NCBI GenBank assembly: GCA_937902945.1
Contig: CALEMD010000355.1
Span: forward strand, 1-14,580
Origin: an uncultured Erysipelotrichaceae bacterium
Lineage (GTDB): Bacteria; Bacillota_I; Bacilli_A; Erysipelotrichales; Erysipelotrichaceae
Direction of reading: 5' to 3'
DNA: 14,580 nt
The position numbers and the translations under genes were made by a program. The notes under the pieces are model-generated. The model did no database searches. It was not told the DNA's origin and saw only the letters and a program-made list of their open reading frames with translations. Numbering within the stretch: position 1 is the stretch's first letter; the number at the start of each line of letters is the position of its first letter. Of this stretch, positions 1-5,717 are shown in pieces.

Positions 1-1111
1 GAAAAGTCGGGGCTGCTGGTTGGCCACACGGAGCATTCTCACCATCAATTACAACCGATGCAACTCTGGCTTTTTTTAGAAAATCCAAAATCCAACGTGT
101 ACCGGATCTGACAGCACGGCAATCTATTGACTCAATGAATACGTTCTCACCTGACTTAACGGCAATCGACATTGCTGCATTTGTGCCATCATTGCCAAAT
201 TTAATACCGACATAAAGTTTTCCTGTCAGTTTAGGCAATACGTCAACCTTGCATGCGTTCCAGTCAACCTCAGTGATTACCGATTTCTGGTTGTATGTCA
301 GCCATAATCCAAGTCTCTGGATATTGAAATCAACGTCATCACCTTTAATCTCAGCATTTACGTTTCGTTCAGTCAATGTGATTCCAAGTGATGGGTTAGT
401 TTCGTACCATGCGTCCTTATCATGAACGTCTGTGGACTGGTTAACTGACCATTCTGCCCATCCAGTATCAGGCCTCTCACCTGCTAATGTCTCGTTCCGC
501 ATCTTCTCAAATACATCACCTGATGATACAAGTGTTGGTGGTGTTCCACAATAAATTGTCTGTGGATTTTTAGAATCTGTTACCACGTATGCAAGCGATG
601 TCTGCTGATCATTCTGGTATTCCTGTGCTTCATCGATCATCACCAGATCATATCCGGTACCTAGTCCACCCTTCGATGTTCTAGTGCGGAATTCAATCCG
701 CCCGCCATCTTCCAGATAGATGTGCTCCTTACCGTATGCTCTGTATTCTCCAGAGATCTTGATTTTTGCCGCTTTAACAACCTCATACAAGCGTTCCCAG
801 ACCGCATGCGCTGTGTCTGTACGGTGAGCTGTATAAAGTATCCTCTCTCCCTGTTCAAGGCCATACAGTGCACGCATTATCAATATCTCAGACTTTCCGT
901 TTCTTCTAGGAACAGCAAATCCATAGTTCATGTGTACCCATAGATCTTTGTCATTTATTGCCAGCATGTCATATAGCAGTAATTCCTGCCATTTCATCGC
1001 TGTATTTCCAGTGCTGTTATAGAGTTCTATAGCTTCTTGGCCACGTGTATCTTTGTAAGGTAAAACAACGGATTGAGTAGGTGTCTGGCGTCCTTTTTTG
1101 GGATTAGCCAT
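1..1111 (-). CDS. terL: Phage terminase large subunit, C-terminus cut off by the window edge
   Basis: This is the ATPase/nuclease motor that packages phage DNA into the prohead through the portal. The frame is open from ATG at 1111 to the left edge (370 codons seen), so the end of the nuclease domain is missing. A Walker A-like motif VPRRNGKSE lies at residues 67-75 and a Walker B motif LVMIDEAQ at about 156-163 (catalytic pair D160/E161). The start of the RNase H-like nuclease domain is at about 297-315 (YVGIKFGNDGTNAAMSIAV); it reads GIKFG where many terminases have an Asp, a variant I recall from other Gram-positive phages. AGGAGG at 1119-1124 fixes the start. Unusually, the gene lies downstream of portal and minor head genes, and no recognisable small subunit precedes it. 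Confidence 0.93.
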   Translation of the reverse strand, partial: MANPKKGRQTPTQSVVLPYKDTRGQEAIELYNSTGNTAMKWQELLLYDMLAINDKDLWVHMNYGFAVPRRNGKSEILIMRALYGLEQGERILYTAHRTDTAHAVWERLYEVVKAAKIKISGEYRAYGKEHIYLEDGGRIEFRTRTSKGGLGTGYDLVMIDEAQEYQNDQQTSLAYVVTDSKNPQTIYCGTPPTLVSSGDVFEKMRNETLAGERPDTGWAEWSVNQSTDVHDKDAWYETNPSLGITLTERNVNAEIKGDDVDFNIQRLGLWLTYNQKSVITEVDWNACKVDVLPKLTGKLYVGIKFGNDGTNAAMSIAVKSGENVFIESIDCRAVRSGTRWILDFLKKARVASVVIDGENAPCGQPAAPTF

Positions 1112-1122
1112 TCACTTTCCTC

Positions 1123-1176
1123 CTATCCGTTGTCTTTATACAAGGCGATCACATCCGGTGCTCGCTGTCTAACCAT
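1123..1176 (-). CDS. 17-residue mini-ORF in the position of a small terminase gene
   Basis: ATG at 1176 follows AAGGA with 7-nt spacing. The peptide is MVRQRAPDVIALYKDNG and its TAG stop overlaps the ribosome binding site of terL. The basic 'RQRAPD' opening resembles the first residues of phage small terminase subunits as I remember them, but the frame stops at once. It may be a remnant of terS, a leader peptide coupling ribosomes to terL, or chance. The similarity is too short to prove anything. Confidence 0.3.
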   Translation of the reverse strand: MVRQRAPDVIALYKDNG

Positions 1177-1196
1177 ATAATTTTCCTTTCTTGTAA

Positions 1197-1205
1197 TGCT
1201 ATAAT
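1197..1205 (+). promoter_or_regulatory. Extended -10 promoter for the rightward membrane-protein gene
   Basis: The bases read TGCTATAAT, a perfect extended -10 element (TG at 1197-1198, TATAAT at 1200-1205). No good -35 hexamer lies 16-18 bases upstream, which extended -10 promoters can do without. Transcription would start near 1212, just before the AGAGGTG ribosome binding site and ATG at 1227. It is the only good rightward promoter in the leftward late region. Confidence 0.6.
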
Positions 1206-1247
1206 CGCATTAGCAGAGGTGTTTCTATGAAAAACTAAATTTCAAAG

Positions 1248-1268
1248 CATACACTCAACAAGTGTATG
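1248..1268 (+). promoter_or_regulatory. Perfect 8-bp hairpin covering the ATG at 1266
   Basis: CATACACT (1248-1255), loop CAACA, then AGTGTATG (1261-1268). The 3' arm contains the ATG at 1266-1268, so this start would be hidden when the RNA folds. A three-codon frame (ATG AAA AAC TAA, 1227-1238) with a better ribosome binding site lies just upstream, which recalls leader-peptide translation attenuation. On the other strand the hairpin is followed by a mixed T-rich stretch and could act as a weak terminator ahead of terL. Confidence 0.45.
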
Positions 1269-1577
1269 AACAAAATCATGAATAAATGTGATGAACAAGG
1301 CACTCGATCTCTTGGAACAGAAGAAATTCAAGAACTATGTTCAGATCCTGACGCCATTCCTGCTATTAGAAAACTCCAAGCACTTCATGAGATCGACTGC
1401 AAGTATCCTGGGCTTGGCGGATCAATTCCATATTTTCTGACAATTCTTCCAGATGGTGAATTGCATGATTATCGAGTACACCAGGAACATGTTGAATTCT
1501 GGAAAGGCTTTGGAACTGGCATCGCTGCCACTGTTGCCAGCACTGTTGTCAGCCAGATAGTTCTACGATTGTTATAA
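1266..1577 (+). CDS. Rightward tail-anchored membrane protein, family not recognised
   Basis: A 103-residue protein encoded against the direction of its neighbours. It has a soluble N-terminal part (GTEEIQELCSDPDAIPAIRKL, then GLGGSIPYFLTILPDGELHD) and a single C-terminal hydrophobic segment from about residue 82 to the end (GTGIAATVASTVVSQIVL), suggesting a tail-anchored inner-membrane protein. It has its own extended -10 promoter at 1197-1205. The best ribosome binding site (AGAGGTG, 1215-1221) serves an in-frame ATG at 1227, but codon 4 of that frame is TAA (1236-1238). The original start may therefore have been 1227, with translation now restarting at 1266. Its 3' end overlaps the leftward 32-residue gene. 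It looks like a moron; a role in lysogeny or exclusion is only a guess. Confidence 0.6.
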   Translation: MNKIMNKCDEQGTRSLGTEEIQELCSDPDAIPAIRKLQALHEIDCKYPGLGGSIPYFLTILPDGELHDYRVHQEHVEFWKGFGTGIAATVASTVVSQIVLRLL

Positions 1578-1647
1578 TAATAGTTAATATACTTACGACT
1601 ATTCCAACTCCGAATCCAAGGAACCAGTTGATGTCTGCTTTTGCCAT
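1549..1647 (-). CDS. 32-residue single-span membrane protein
   Basis: ATG at 1647 follows an excellent AGGAGG with about 8-nt spacing. The peptide opens MAKADINWFLGFGVGIVVSI and continues with a hydrophobic stretch rich in Ile and Thr, so most of it forms one membrane span. It sits between a terminator hairpin (1663-1683) and terL, and its 3' end overlaps the 3' end of the convergent rightward gene by 29 bases. Both overlapping genes put a hydrophobic segment across the shared bases. Its function is unknown. Confidence 0.6.
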   Translation of the reverse strand: MAKADINWFLGFGVGIVVSILTIIITIVELSG

Positions 1648-1662
1648 TTACTTCCCTCCTAA

Positions 1663-1683
1663 CAAAAAACCGCATGAGCGGTT
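1663..1683 (-). terminator. Intrinsic terminator after the YjcQ-like gene
   Basis: Read leftward the stem is AACCGC, loop TCAT, GCGGTT, then a T run. It overlaps the stop codon of the YjcQ-like gene and is followed within a few bases by the AGGAGG of the next gene. The stem is identical to the one at 2053-2072. Confidence 0.8.
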
Positions 1684-2041
1684 AGAATACTAGTCTTATT
1701 AGATCTGCTACCAATCCCGGGATCTCTTCCAAGTGCTTCTTTACTTCTTGCATCTTAGAATTGTCTTTTAAATACCGTATCCCTTTTGCGGTAATGATCA
1801 TATCTGAATAGTCATTGCATATGATATAGTTCATACCCCATGCATGTGTGAATGTAAGCCCTTCGATAAGTCCTTCCTCTGATGCCATATGCAATATGCT
1901 GGATAGATACTCATCGTTTACATTTTGTTTAGATATCACGGCATTGAATGAAGTTATATCAAATGAGTATTTACGCTTAATACATCCATACAGATATGAA
2001 AGTATTTTGAATAGCACAACGTCATAATCATCTTTTGCCAT
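1682..2041 (-). CDS. YjcQ-family protein
   Basis: A 119-residue protein resembling the YjcQ family, which is widespread in Bacillota and their prophages; structures of the family show a winged-helix-like fold, and no firm function is known to me. The pattern is an N-terminal helical part (YDVVLFKILSYLYGCIKR), a middle segment with a 'GLIEGLTFTHAWG' turn, then the typical 'ITAKGIRYLKDNS' wing and a C-terminal helix. I chose ATG at 2041 because AGGAGG at 2047-2052 is 5 nt upstream; the in-frame GTG at 2047 overlaps that site. Terminator hairpins flank the gene on both sides, so it is a self-contained cassette between the head genes and terL. Confidence 0.75.
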   Translation of the reverse strand: MAKDDYDVVLFKILSYLYGCIKRKYSFDITSFNAVISKQNVNDEYLSSILHMASEEGLIEGLTFTHAWGMNYIICNDYSDMIITAKGIRYLKDNSKMQEVKKHLEEIPGLVADLIRLVF

Positions 2042-2052
2042 ATTCACCTCCT

Positions 2053-2072
2053 AAAAAACCGCCGAAGCGGTT
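2053..2072 (-). terminator. Intrinsic terminator with a UUCG tetraloop
   Basis: Read leftward: AACCGC, TTCG, GCGGTT, then six T. It abuts the stop codon of the 49-residue gene, and the AGGAGG of the YjcQ-like gene follows at once. Late transcripts must read through it in part, or be antiterminated, for genes further left to be expressed from upstream. Confidence 0.85.
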
Positions 2073-2221
2073 TACTTTGATTCTTTTTCTAAATTTTCAT
2101 CTTTTGGAATAACGATATCGCTCCACGTTTGATTGCTTTTCAAACCACAAAATTCTCTTGCAGCCTGTTCTTGATCTTTTAAGGAACCGTCAAGCTGATT
2201 CCAATTTACTTTTTTGTCCAT
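2072..2221 (-). CDS. 49-residue hydrophilic protein overlapping the minor head gene
   Basis: The frame opens with ATG at 2221 (MDKKVNWNQLDGSLKDQEQA) and runs to TAA at 2072-2074, overlapping the last 16 bases of the minor head gene in another frame. A modest AAGGATGAG sequence lies upstream. The peptide is charged, with one Cys and a Trp-Ser-Asp-Ile patch. A small acidic protein translated immediately after a head protein with a toxin- or enzyme-like tail sits where a cognate antitoxin or chaperone would be expected. I do not recognise the family, so that role is inferred from position only. Confidence 0.6.
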   Translation of the reverse strand: MDKKVNWNQLDGSLKDQEQAAREFCGLKSNQTWSDIVIPKDENLEKESK

Positions 2222-3090
2222 ATAACAAGCTCATCCTTTTCGCAATCTAGTATTAGTTGCTTTACAAATTTATCATAATCCGAATTATTCTTAGGTGCAA
2301 TATTTTTTAACAATCTACTTGCAAGTATATTCACCCTTTTATATGAATATGATTCCGTTTTCTCTAGAACTTCAACTCCACCATTGTTTTTCACAATGCT
2401 TATTGCACCAATTTCTTCATTCTTAAACATGAACAAAACATCTTTAGTCGAGAAGCTACTGTTTTTAGGATGATTGTGCATTACAAATATATGATTGCCT
2501 AAACCTCTAAAATCGACATCTGTACTTTCTAAATCTCCTGACACAACTCTTTTATTGATGAAACTAGAATCAAAAGCAAATGATACTTCTTCGCAATTGT
2601 TATACTTCCTTGAATATTCTAGAAGTTCTCTATTCTTCAACTGAAACTCGTTTCCAGTTATATTCGGATACTGTGAAAGCTGTACTTCTTTAACATTGGA
2701 TATTGTTTCCTCAGTAATTGGTGTAAATCTATGCTTTTTACTGTCCTCTTCTAGACCAATTAATTTCCTTCTCTCAATTTCTTTAGGATCTGTCACAAAC
2801 TTCTTATTATGCACATCCTGATATCCTTTTTCTGTCACATATGTAACTGTACACGAACAATTATCGTGCCGCCTGTATATGTCTGCTGGTGCATCGTCAT
2901 AGTCGTATGTTCCAGCAAGTTTTCTGCACCACGGACATCCATGTCCATGCATTGTACGAATCAGCTTTGCCTTCAGACCTGCACCAGAACGGAATGAAGC
3001 ATTCGCTTTAACATAATCGTCATAGAGACTTTGTGCAGCATTTGTTAGTGCTCTGCCTAAAATAGAACTAACCATATCATCTTGTTCCAT
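2206..3090 (-). CDS. MuF-like minor head protein with JAB/MPN-like C-terminal domain
   Basis: This is the second half of a phage minor head (MuF/gp7-like) protein joined to an extra enzyme-like domain. Residues 1-90 match the end of the head-protein family: a YDDYVKANASFRSGAGLKAK segment, then C52-x2-C55 (GCPWCRKLAGTYDY) and RRHDNCSC (H75, C78, C80), probably a metal-binding knot. After a linker, residues 165-245 contain EEVSFAFD, RGLGNHIFVMHNHP (H205, H207) and FSTKD (S214, D217), close to the JAMM pattern E...HxHP...SxxD but one residue short between P and S. I chose ATG 3090 because GGAG (3100-3103) lies 9 nt upstream; ATG 3099 is the alternative. It overlaps the previous gene by 14 bases. 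Temperate-phage MuF proteins often carry variable toxin tails, and this tail fits that pattern. Confidence 0.8.
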   Translation of the reverse strand: MEQDDMVSSILGRALTNAAQSLYDDYVKANASFRSGAGLKAKLIRTMHGHGCPWCRKLAGTYDYDDAPADIYRRHDNCSCTVTYVTEKGYQDVHNKKFVTDPKEIERRKLIGLEEDSKKHRFTPITEETISNVKEVQLSQYPNITGNEFQLKNRELLEYSRKYNNCEEVSFAFDSSFINKRVVSGDLESTDVDFRGLGNHIFVMHNHPKNSSFSTKDVLFMFKNEEIGAISIVKNNGGVEVLEKTESYSYKRVNILASRLLKNIAPKNNSDYDKFVKQLILDCEKDELVIWTKK

Positions 3091-3511
3091 CTGCACCATC
3101 TCCGTTCATTGACACATATACGATCTTGTTTTCTATTGATTCTATGCGTTCTGCAGGAAAGTCAGCCTTGATTGGTTTGATACTGATACCGTTCTTTTTG
3201 TCATCGTTTTTCTGGATTATAAAAGCCATTGCATTTACTTGGTCGTATACAAGTTTGAACAACGGCTTAATTGTACGGTCAGCAATAAACCAGTAGATCT
3301 TTCCATCCGGCAGATTATCAGCCTTCAATCCATCTTCCAATGCCTTGGCTGCACAGTCCCCCAATGCTCTGGCATAAAGCGATATCTCATCCTGTGTACC
3401 TGATCCTTTTTCGGCTTTATCAAGCAACGACTGTACGGTACTGTTCTTCTTTACTCTGCTTGTGTAATCGGCTTTTATACGCTTATACAGAGCAGGAACA
3501 ATATCCTCCAT
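3077..3511 (-). CDS. Minor head protein, N-terminal half
   Basis: A 144-residue protein corresponding to the first half of the minor head family that follows the portal in many Bacillota phages. Typical landmarks are a coiled N-terminal region, then DEISLYARALGDCAAKAL, LPDGKIYWFIADRTIKP and VNAMAFIIQK. In the usual arrangement as I recall it, this part continues in one chain into the 'KANASF..AGLKAK..Cys' part. Here the chain ends at MNGDGADGTR and the second part starts within the last bases in another frame. The start codon shares one base with the portal stop (TAATG), with AGGTG upstream. Either the split is genuine and translationally coupled, or a frameshift joins the two. Confidence 0.75.
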   Translation of the reverse strand: MEDIVPALYKRIKADYTSRVKKNSTVQSLLDKAEKGSGTQDEISLYARALGDCAAKALEDGLKADNLPDGKIYWFIADRTIKPLFKLVYDQVNAMAFIIQKNDDKKNGISIKPIKADFPAERIESIENKIVYVSMNGDGADGTR

Positions 3512-4800
3512 TATTCAACACCTACAGGATCCTGTGTGGTTTCATCGACTGTACCAGCGGTCTGCTCTGCAGTATCTGTACTGTCTCCACCTTCAATGCC
3601 TGTCAGCTGTTCCAGATTGTCCTTGTCAAAGTATCCTGGAACTGCCTGATTAATCTTGATTGCCGCATCACCAATACCTGTCATCTGACTTGCGTCTGGT
3701 TCAAACAGCGGTCTCCACTCAGGAGTAGTCAGATATATCTGCTTGCGCTGGTATGGATAATTGTCTCTCATACATGCCGCCACATATCCAACATTTAGGA
3801 ACCCTGATCCAAATGTTCTTTGCGCTTTTCTTGCTGTCAGTCTAAGGTTCTCATGTGCCGCTTTGATTGCATCAGAACTGGAAGGATTTTCTGTAGCAAA
3901 TCCTAGATCGTCCATTGTCAGTCCTGTCTCTCCAGAGAATGCAGCTGCATACATCTTGAACTGGTCAATATGCGGCTCCATATTCTGCTGAGTGAACTGT
4001 CCAACTGTTGGATTGTGCCCGTCATTATCGCCCATTGCCAGGAATGAAGACATCGACGCCTTCATAGCATCAAATTCAGCATCATCACTAAGGCCAATAA
4101 TGTAACGCTGTGGCCATGAATAGAACTCTGCCGTTATATCAGCTCTGGATAGAACCATACGTGCCTTATCCTGAATGTTCATGCACGCTCTGCTGATTCT
4201 GCTATGGCCAAACGGTCTCTTGGCATCAGGTCTATAGATAATCGGGACTAATGCCGGAACTGTAATGTTGTTTGCATACTGTGTGACCGATCTGTTTACT
4301 GTGTCATATACTGTTGTTTTACCTGGTTCAAAGTAAGCATCAACAGTAACCACATCCGTATCTGGATCTCTGCTCAGCACCGCATATCCTTCTGTTAGCA
4401 ATCCTGTAATAGGATCAATAATTCCAGTTGCATTTGCACCGTCAATTACTTGTAACCTTGGATACCCTGTTTCATCTTTCGAAATATAGACAAAACAGCA
4501 GCTTGATATCAACGCAGATAAGATTGCTGAATCAAAAAAGACATCCGGATTATTCATCTCGAATATCTCTTCGATGTCAAAGTTGTCATCCTTGAACCCA
4601 TTGAACTGCAATCTATCAGCCAAGGAGTCCACTGATTTAGGACACCAGCCAAGAATTGAATTATACTGAGCTGACTGTTCAGCAGGGATTAACCTTCCCA
4701 GATTCAGCGTACCATTCTTCATTTCATAATACTTATATCTGGTCAATACTCTGCTTCTTTTTACTGCCAATTTATTTCTAAGATATGCCAAACCCTTCAT
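3511..4800 (-). CDS. Phage portal protein (SPP1 gp6 / Gp6-like family)
   Basis: The portal forms the ring at one capsid vertex through which the terminase pumps DNA and to which the tail attaches. The 429-residue protein has the usual order: an N-terminal region with 'YNSILGWCPKSVDSLADRL', a 'GYPRLQVIDGANATGIIDP' segment, 'YRPDAKRPFGHSRISRA', the 'SWPQRYIIGL' wing, and the crown/clip helix 'GLTMDDLGFATENPSSSDAI' with the conserved NPSSSDAI motif. ATG at 4800 is preferred because AAAGGAG lies 8 nt upstream; a TTG at 4806 is too close to that site. Its tail is Thr/Asp-rich and probably flexible. The gene directly precedes the minor head genes, as expected, but terL does not precede it. Confidence 0.92.
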   Translation of the reverse strand: MKGLAYLRNKLAVKRSRVLTRYKYYEMKNGTLNLGRLIPAEQSAQYNSILGWCPKSVDSLADRLQFNGFKDDNFDIEEIFEMNNPDVFFDSAILSALISSCCFVYISKDETGYPRLQVIDGANATGIIDPITGLLTEGYAVLSRDPDTDVVTVDAYFEPGKTTVYDTVNRSVTQYANNITVPALVPIIYRPDAKRPFGHSRISRACMNIQDKARMVLSRADITAEFYSWPQRYIIGLSDDAEFDAMKASMSSFLAMGDNDGHNPTVGQFTQQNMEPHIDQFKMYAAAFSGETGLTMDDLGFATENPSSSDAIKAAHENLRLTARKAQRTFGSGFLNVGYVAACMRDNYPYQRKQIYLTTPEWRPLFEPDASQMTGIGDAAIKINQAVPGYFDKDNLEQLTGIEGGDSTDTAEQTAGTVDETTQDPVGVE

Positions 4801-4810
4801 GGTCAAAACT

Positions 4811-4886
4811 CCTTTCGTGTGTTTTTTTGTACAGTGCTGGTTGGCTTGTACAGAGACATGGGGTAGGGGGTCCTATGCCCCCCTAC
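4811..4886. other. GC-rich inverted repeat between HNH and portal, candidate cos or packaging site
   Basis: GTAGGGGG (4863-4870) and CCCCCTAC (4879-4886) form a perfect 8-bp stem around TCCTATGC, far more GC-rich than the surroundings, and the arm includes the HNH stop codon. Two TGTACA boxes flank the stretch nearer the portal. In cos phages with HNH endonucleases the cos site commonly lies next to the HNH gene, so this is the best candidate for it here. The stem could instead just be an RNA hairpin. Confidence 0.35.
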
Positions 4887-5251
4887 TTTCCGAACGTCGT
4901 CCAGTCAAAATGCTGAGGTAAAATTCTGTTTGAAATAACGATTTCTTTCTTCCGATGCATTTTAGGCAATGAATCACCTTTTACTCTGTTGCAGCATAAG
5001 TGAGCCAATTGCATGTTGTTAATGTCATCAACTTCTCCACCTTTTGCAAGAGGAACAATGTGGTCAACTGTTGCGCTCATTGGATCTGGCCACTTCAAGC
5101 TGAAGTCGACAGGTTTTCCACATAGCGCACACACCGTCTGAGTAGCAAAGATCCTTTTCTTAGCCTTTGCATACGTTGTCCTCTTCGGTCCTATGTGGTC
5201 TGCCCTTAACGGCTTCTTACTTGCTTGTGCCTTGCCTTTAGTCTCTGCCAT
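4883..5251 (-). CDS. HNH endonuclease of the packaging module
   Basis: A 122-residue HNH nuclease. The zinc-binding pairs are C41-x2-C44 (CALCGKPVDF) and C86/C87; the catalytic core reads TVDHIVPLAKGG (D63, H64), DINNMQLAH (N79, H84) and CCNRVK (N88). The basic, lysine-rich N-terminus likely binds DNA. Proteins of this type act with the terminase in cutting cos ends of HK97-like phages. The gene follows the Cys4 mini-gene, overlapping it by 14 bases, with AGGAAGAGG as ribosome binding site. It is normally followed by terS and terL; here the portal follows directly. Confidence 0.93.
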   Translation of the reverse strand: MAETKGKAQASKKPLRADHIGPKRTTYAKAKKRIFATQTVCALCGKPVDFSLKWPDPMSATVDHIVPLAKGGEVDDINNMQLAHLCCNRVKGDSLPKMHRKKEIVISNRILPQHFDWTTFGK

Positions 5252-5408
5252 GCCTCTTCCTCACAGGAGATAAGTATTTCCGTCTCCATGCACTGTATTG
5301 GGGACATGCATCCGACTGAGTGCAGCGGTCTCTCGCTTCACCACACCTAGTGCATGGACTGATCTTGTTTGATGAATTACTTATCTTTTGTTCATTCTTC
5401 TCTTCCAC
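5238..5408 (-). CDS. 56-residue Cys4 zinc-ribbon-like protein, GTG start
   Basis: The frame opens after a stop with GTG at 5408, preceded by GAGG about 10 nt upstream, and ends at TAA 5238-5240. It overlaps both neighbours, 28 bases with the upstream gene and 14 with HNH. The core is PCTRCGEARDRCTQSDACPQ followed by YSAWRRKYL: C19-x2-C22-x6-C29-x5-C35-x5-W41. Small Cys-rich proteins with such C...C-x5-W cores occur next to packaging genes in Bacillota phages, as I recall; their function is unknown. The upstream gene has the same spacing from first Cys to Trp. I am fairly sure it is real because of the ordered Cys pattern. Confidence 0.7.
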   Translation of the reverse strand: MEEKNEQKISNSSNKISPCTRCGEARDRCTQSDACPQYSAWRRKYLSPVRKRHGRD

Positions 5409-5596
5409 TTCTTTATTTCCTCACAATAAAATTCATCTTCTATATCACATTGATCATGATGGCAATGTTTGCATGGATTGGACTGAAGTGTCTCAATTCT
5501 CTTCATTTCTCTTTTAAACCGTTTTTGATCAGTCAGATCATGCTCTAAATCGATAGCGTCATCATTATCCATGTCATTTTTCTTTCTAGGAGCCAT
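5381..5596 (-). CDS. 71-residue Cys4 protein, paralogue-like to the next gene
   Basis: The N-terminal two-thirds are very acidic then basic (MDNDDAIDLEHDLTDQKRFK). The C-terminal part holds C42-x2-C45-x4-C50-x7-C58-x5-W64 (PCKHCHHDQC, then DIEDEFYCEEIKKWKRR), a likely zinc site. It is the first gene after the late promoter and leader terminator. No ribosome binding site precedes ATG 5596; ATG at 5572 is an alternative with only a weak AGAAAG upstream. Function is not known. The same Cys-to-Trp distance as in the following gene suggests duplication and divergence. Confidence 0.6.
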   Translation of the reverse strand: MAPRKKNDMDNDDAIDLEHDLTDQKRFKREMKRIETLQSNPCKHCHHDQCDIEDEFYCEEIKKWKRRMNKR

Positions 5597-5631
5597 GCAA
5601 TAAATAAGGAGGTATGAGTTTGGCTCCCGGC

Positions 5632-5661
5632 AAAATAAAAGCAGAGGCGTTTGCCATCTGC
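5632..5661 (-). terminator. Intrinsic terminator at the early/late boundary
   Basis: Read leftward, GCAGA plus GGC pair with GCC plus TCTGC around AAAC, with one bulged base, followed by TTTTATTTT (5640-5632). It lies after the RinA-like gene and about 12 bases after the expected start of the late promoter, so a late transcript meets it almost immediately. Confidence 0.75.
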
Positions 5662-5679
5662 TCGTATTTTGATACTAAC

Positions 5680-5714
5680 ATAATAGCATCATAGGGGTGG
5701 GACAAACCGGACAA
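5680..5714 (-). promoter_or_regulatory. Candidate activator-dependent late promoter
   Basis: Read leftward there is TGCTATTAT, an extended -10 with TATTAT at 5685-5680, but no TTGACA 16-18 bases upstream. Instead, two direct copies of TTGTCC (plus-strand GGACAA at 5700-5705 and 5709-5714), spaced 9 bp, lie across the -35 position. This is the layout of an activator-dependent promoter, and the RinA/ArpU-like gene next door is the obvious activator. Site and factor are linked only by position. Confidence 0.45.
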
Positions 5715-5717
5715 CTT

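Noticed and set aside
661..873. 70-codon leftward ORF
   Set aside because: It lies within terL in another frame, across the Walker A to B region, so it is a shadow.
3340..3798. 152-codon rightward ORF
   Set aside because: Antisense to the portal and minor head genes, Cys/Leu/Ser-rich low-sense composition, no ribosome binding site.
5614..5694. 26-codon rightward ORF right after a perfect AAGGAGG
   Set aside because: The ribosome site is only one base from the ATG (seven from an in-frame TTG), no rightward promoter is seen, and it covers the late promoter and terminator. Kept only as a note.
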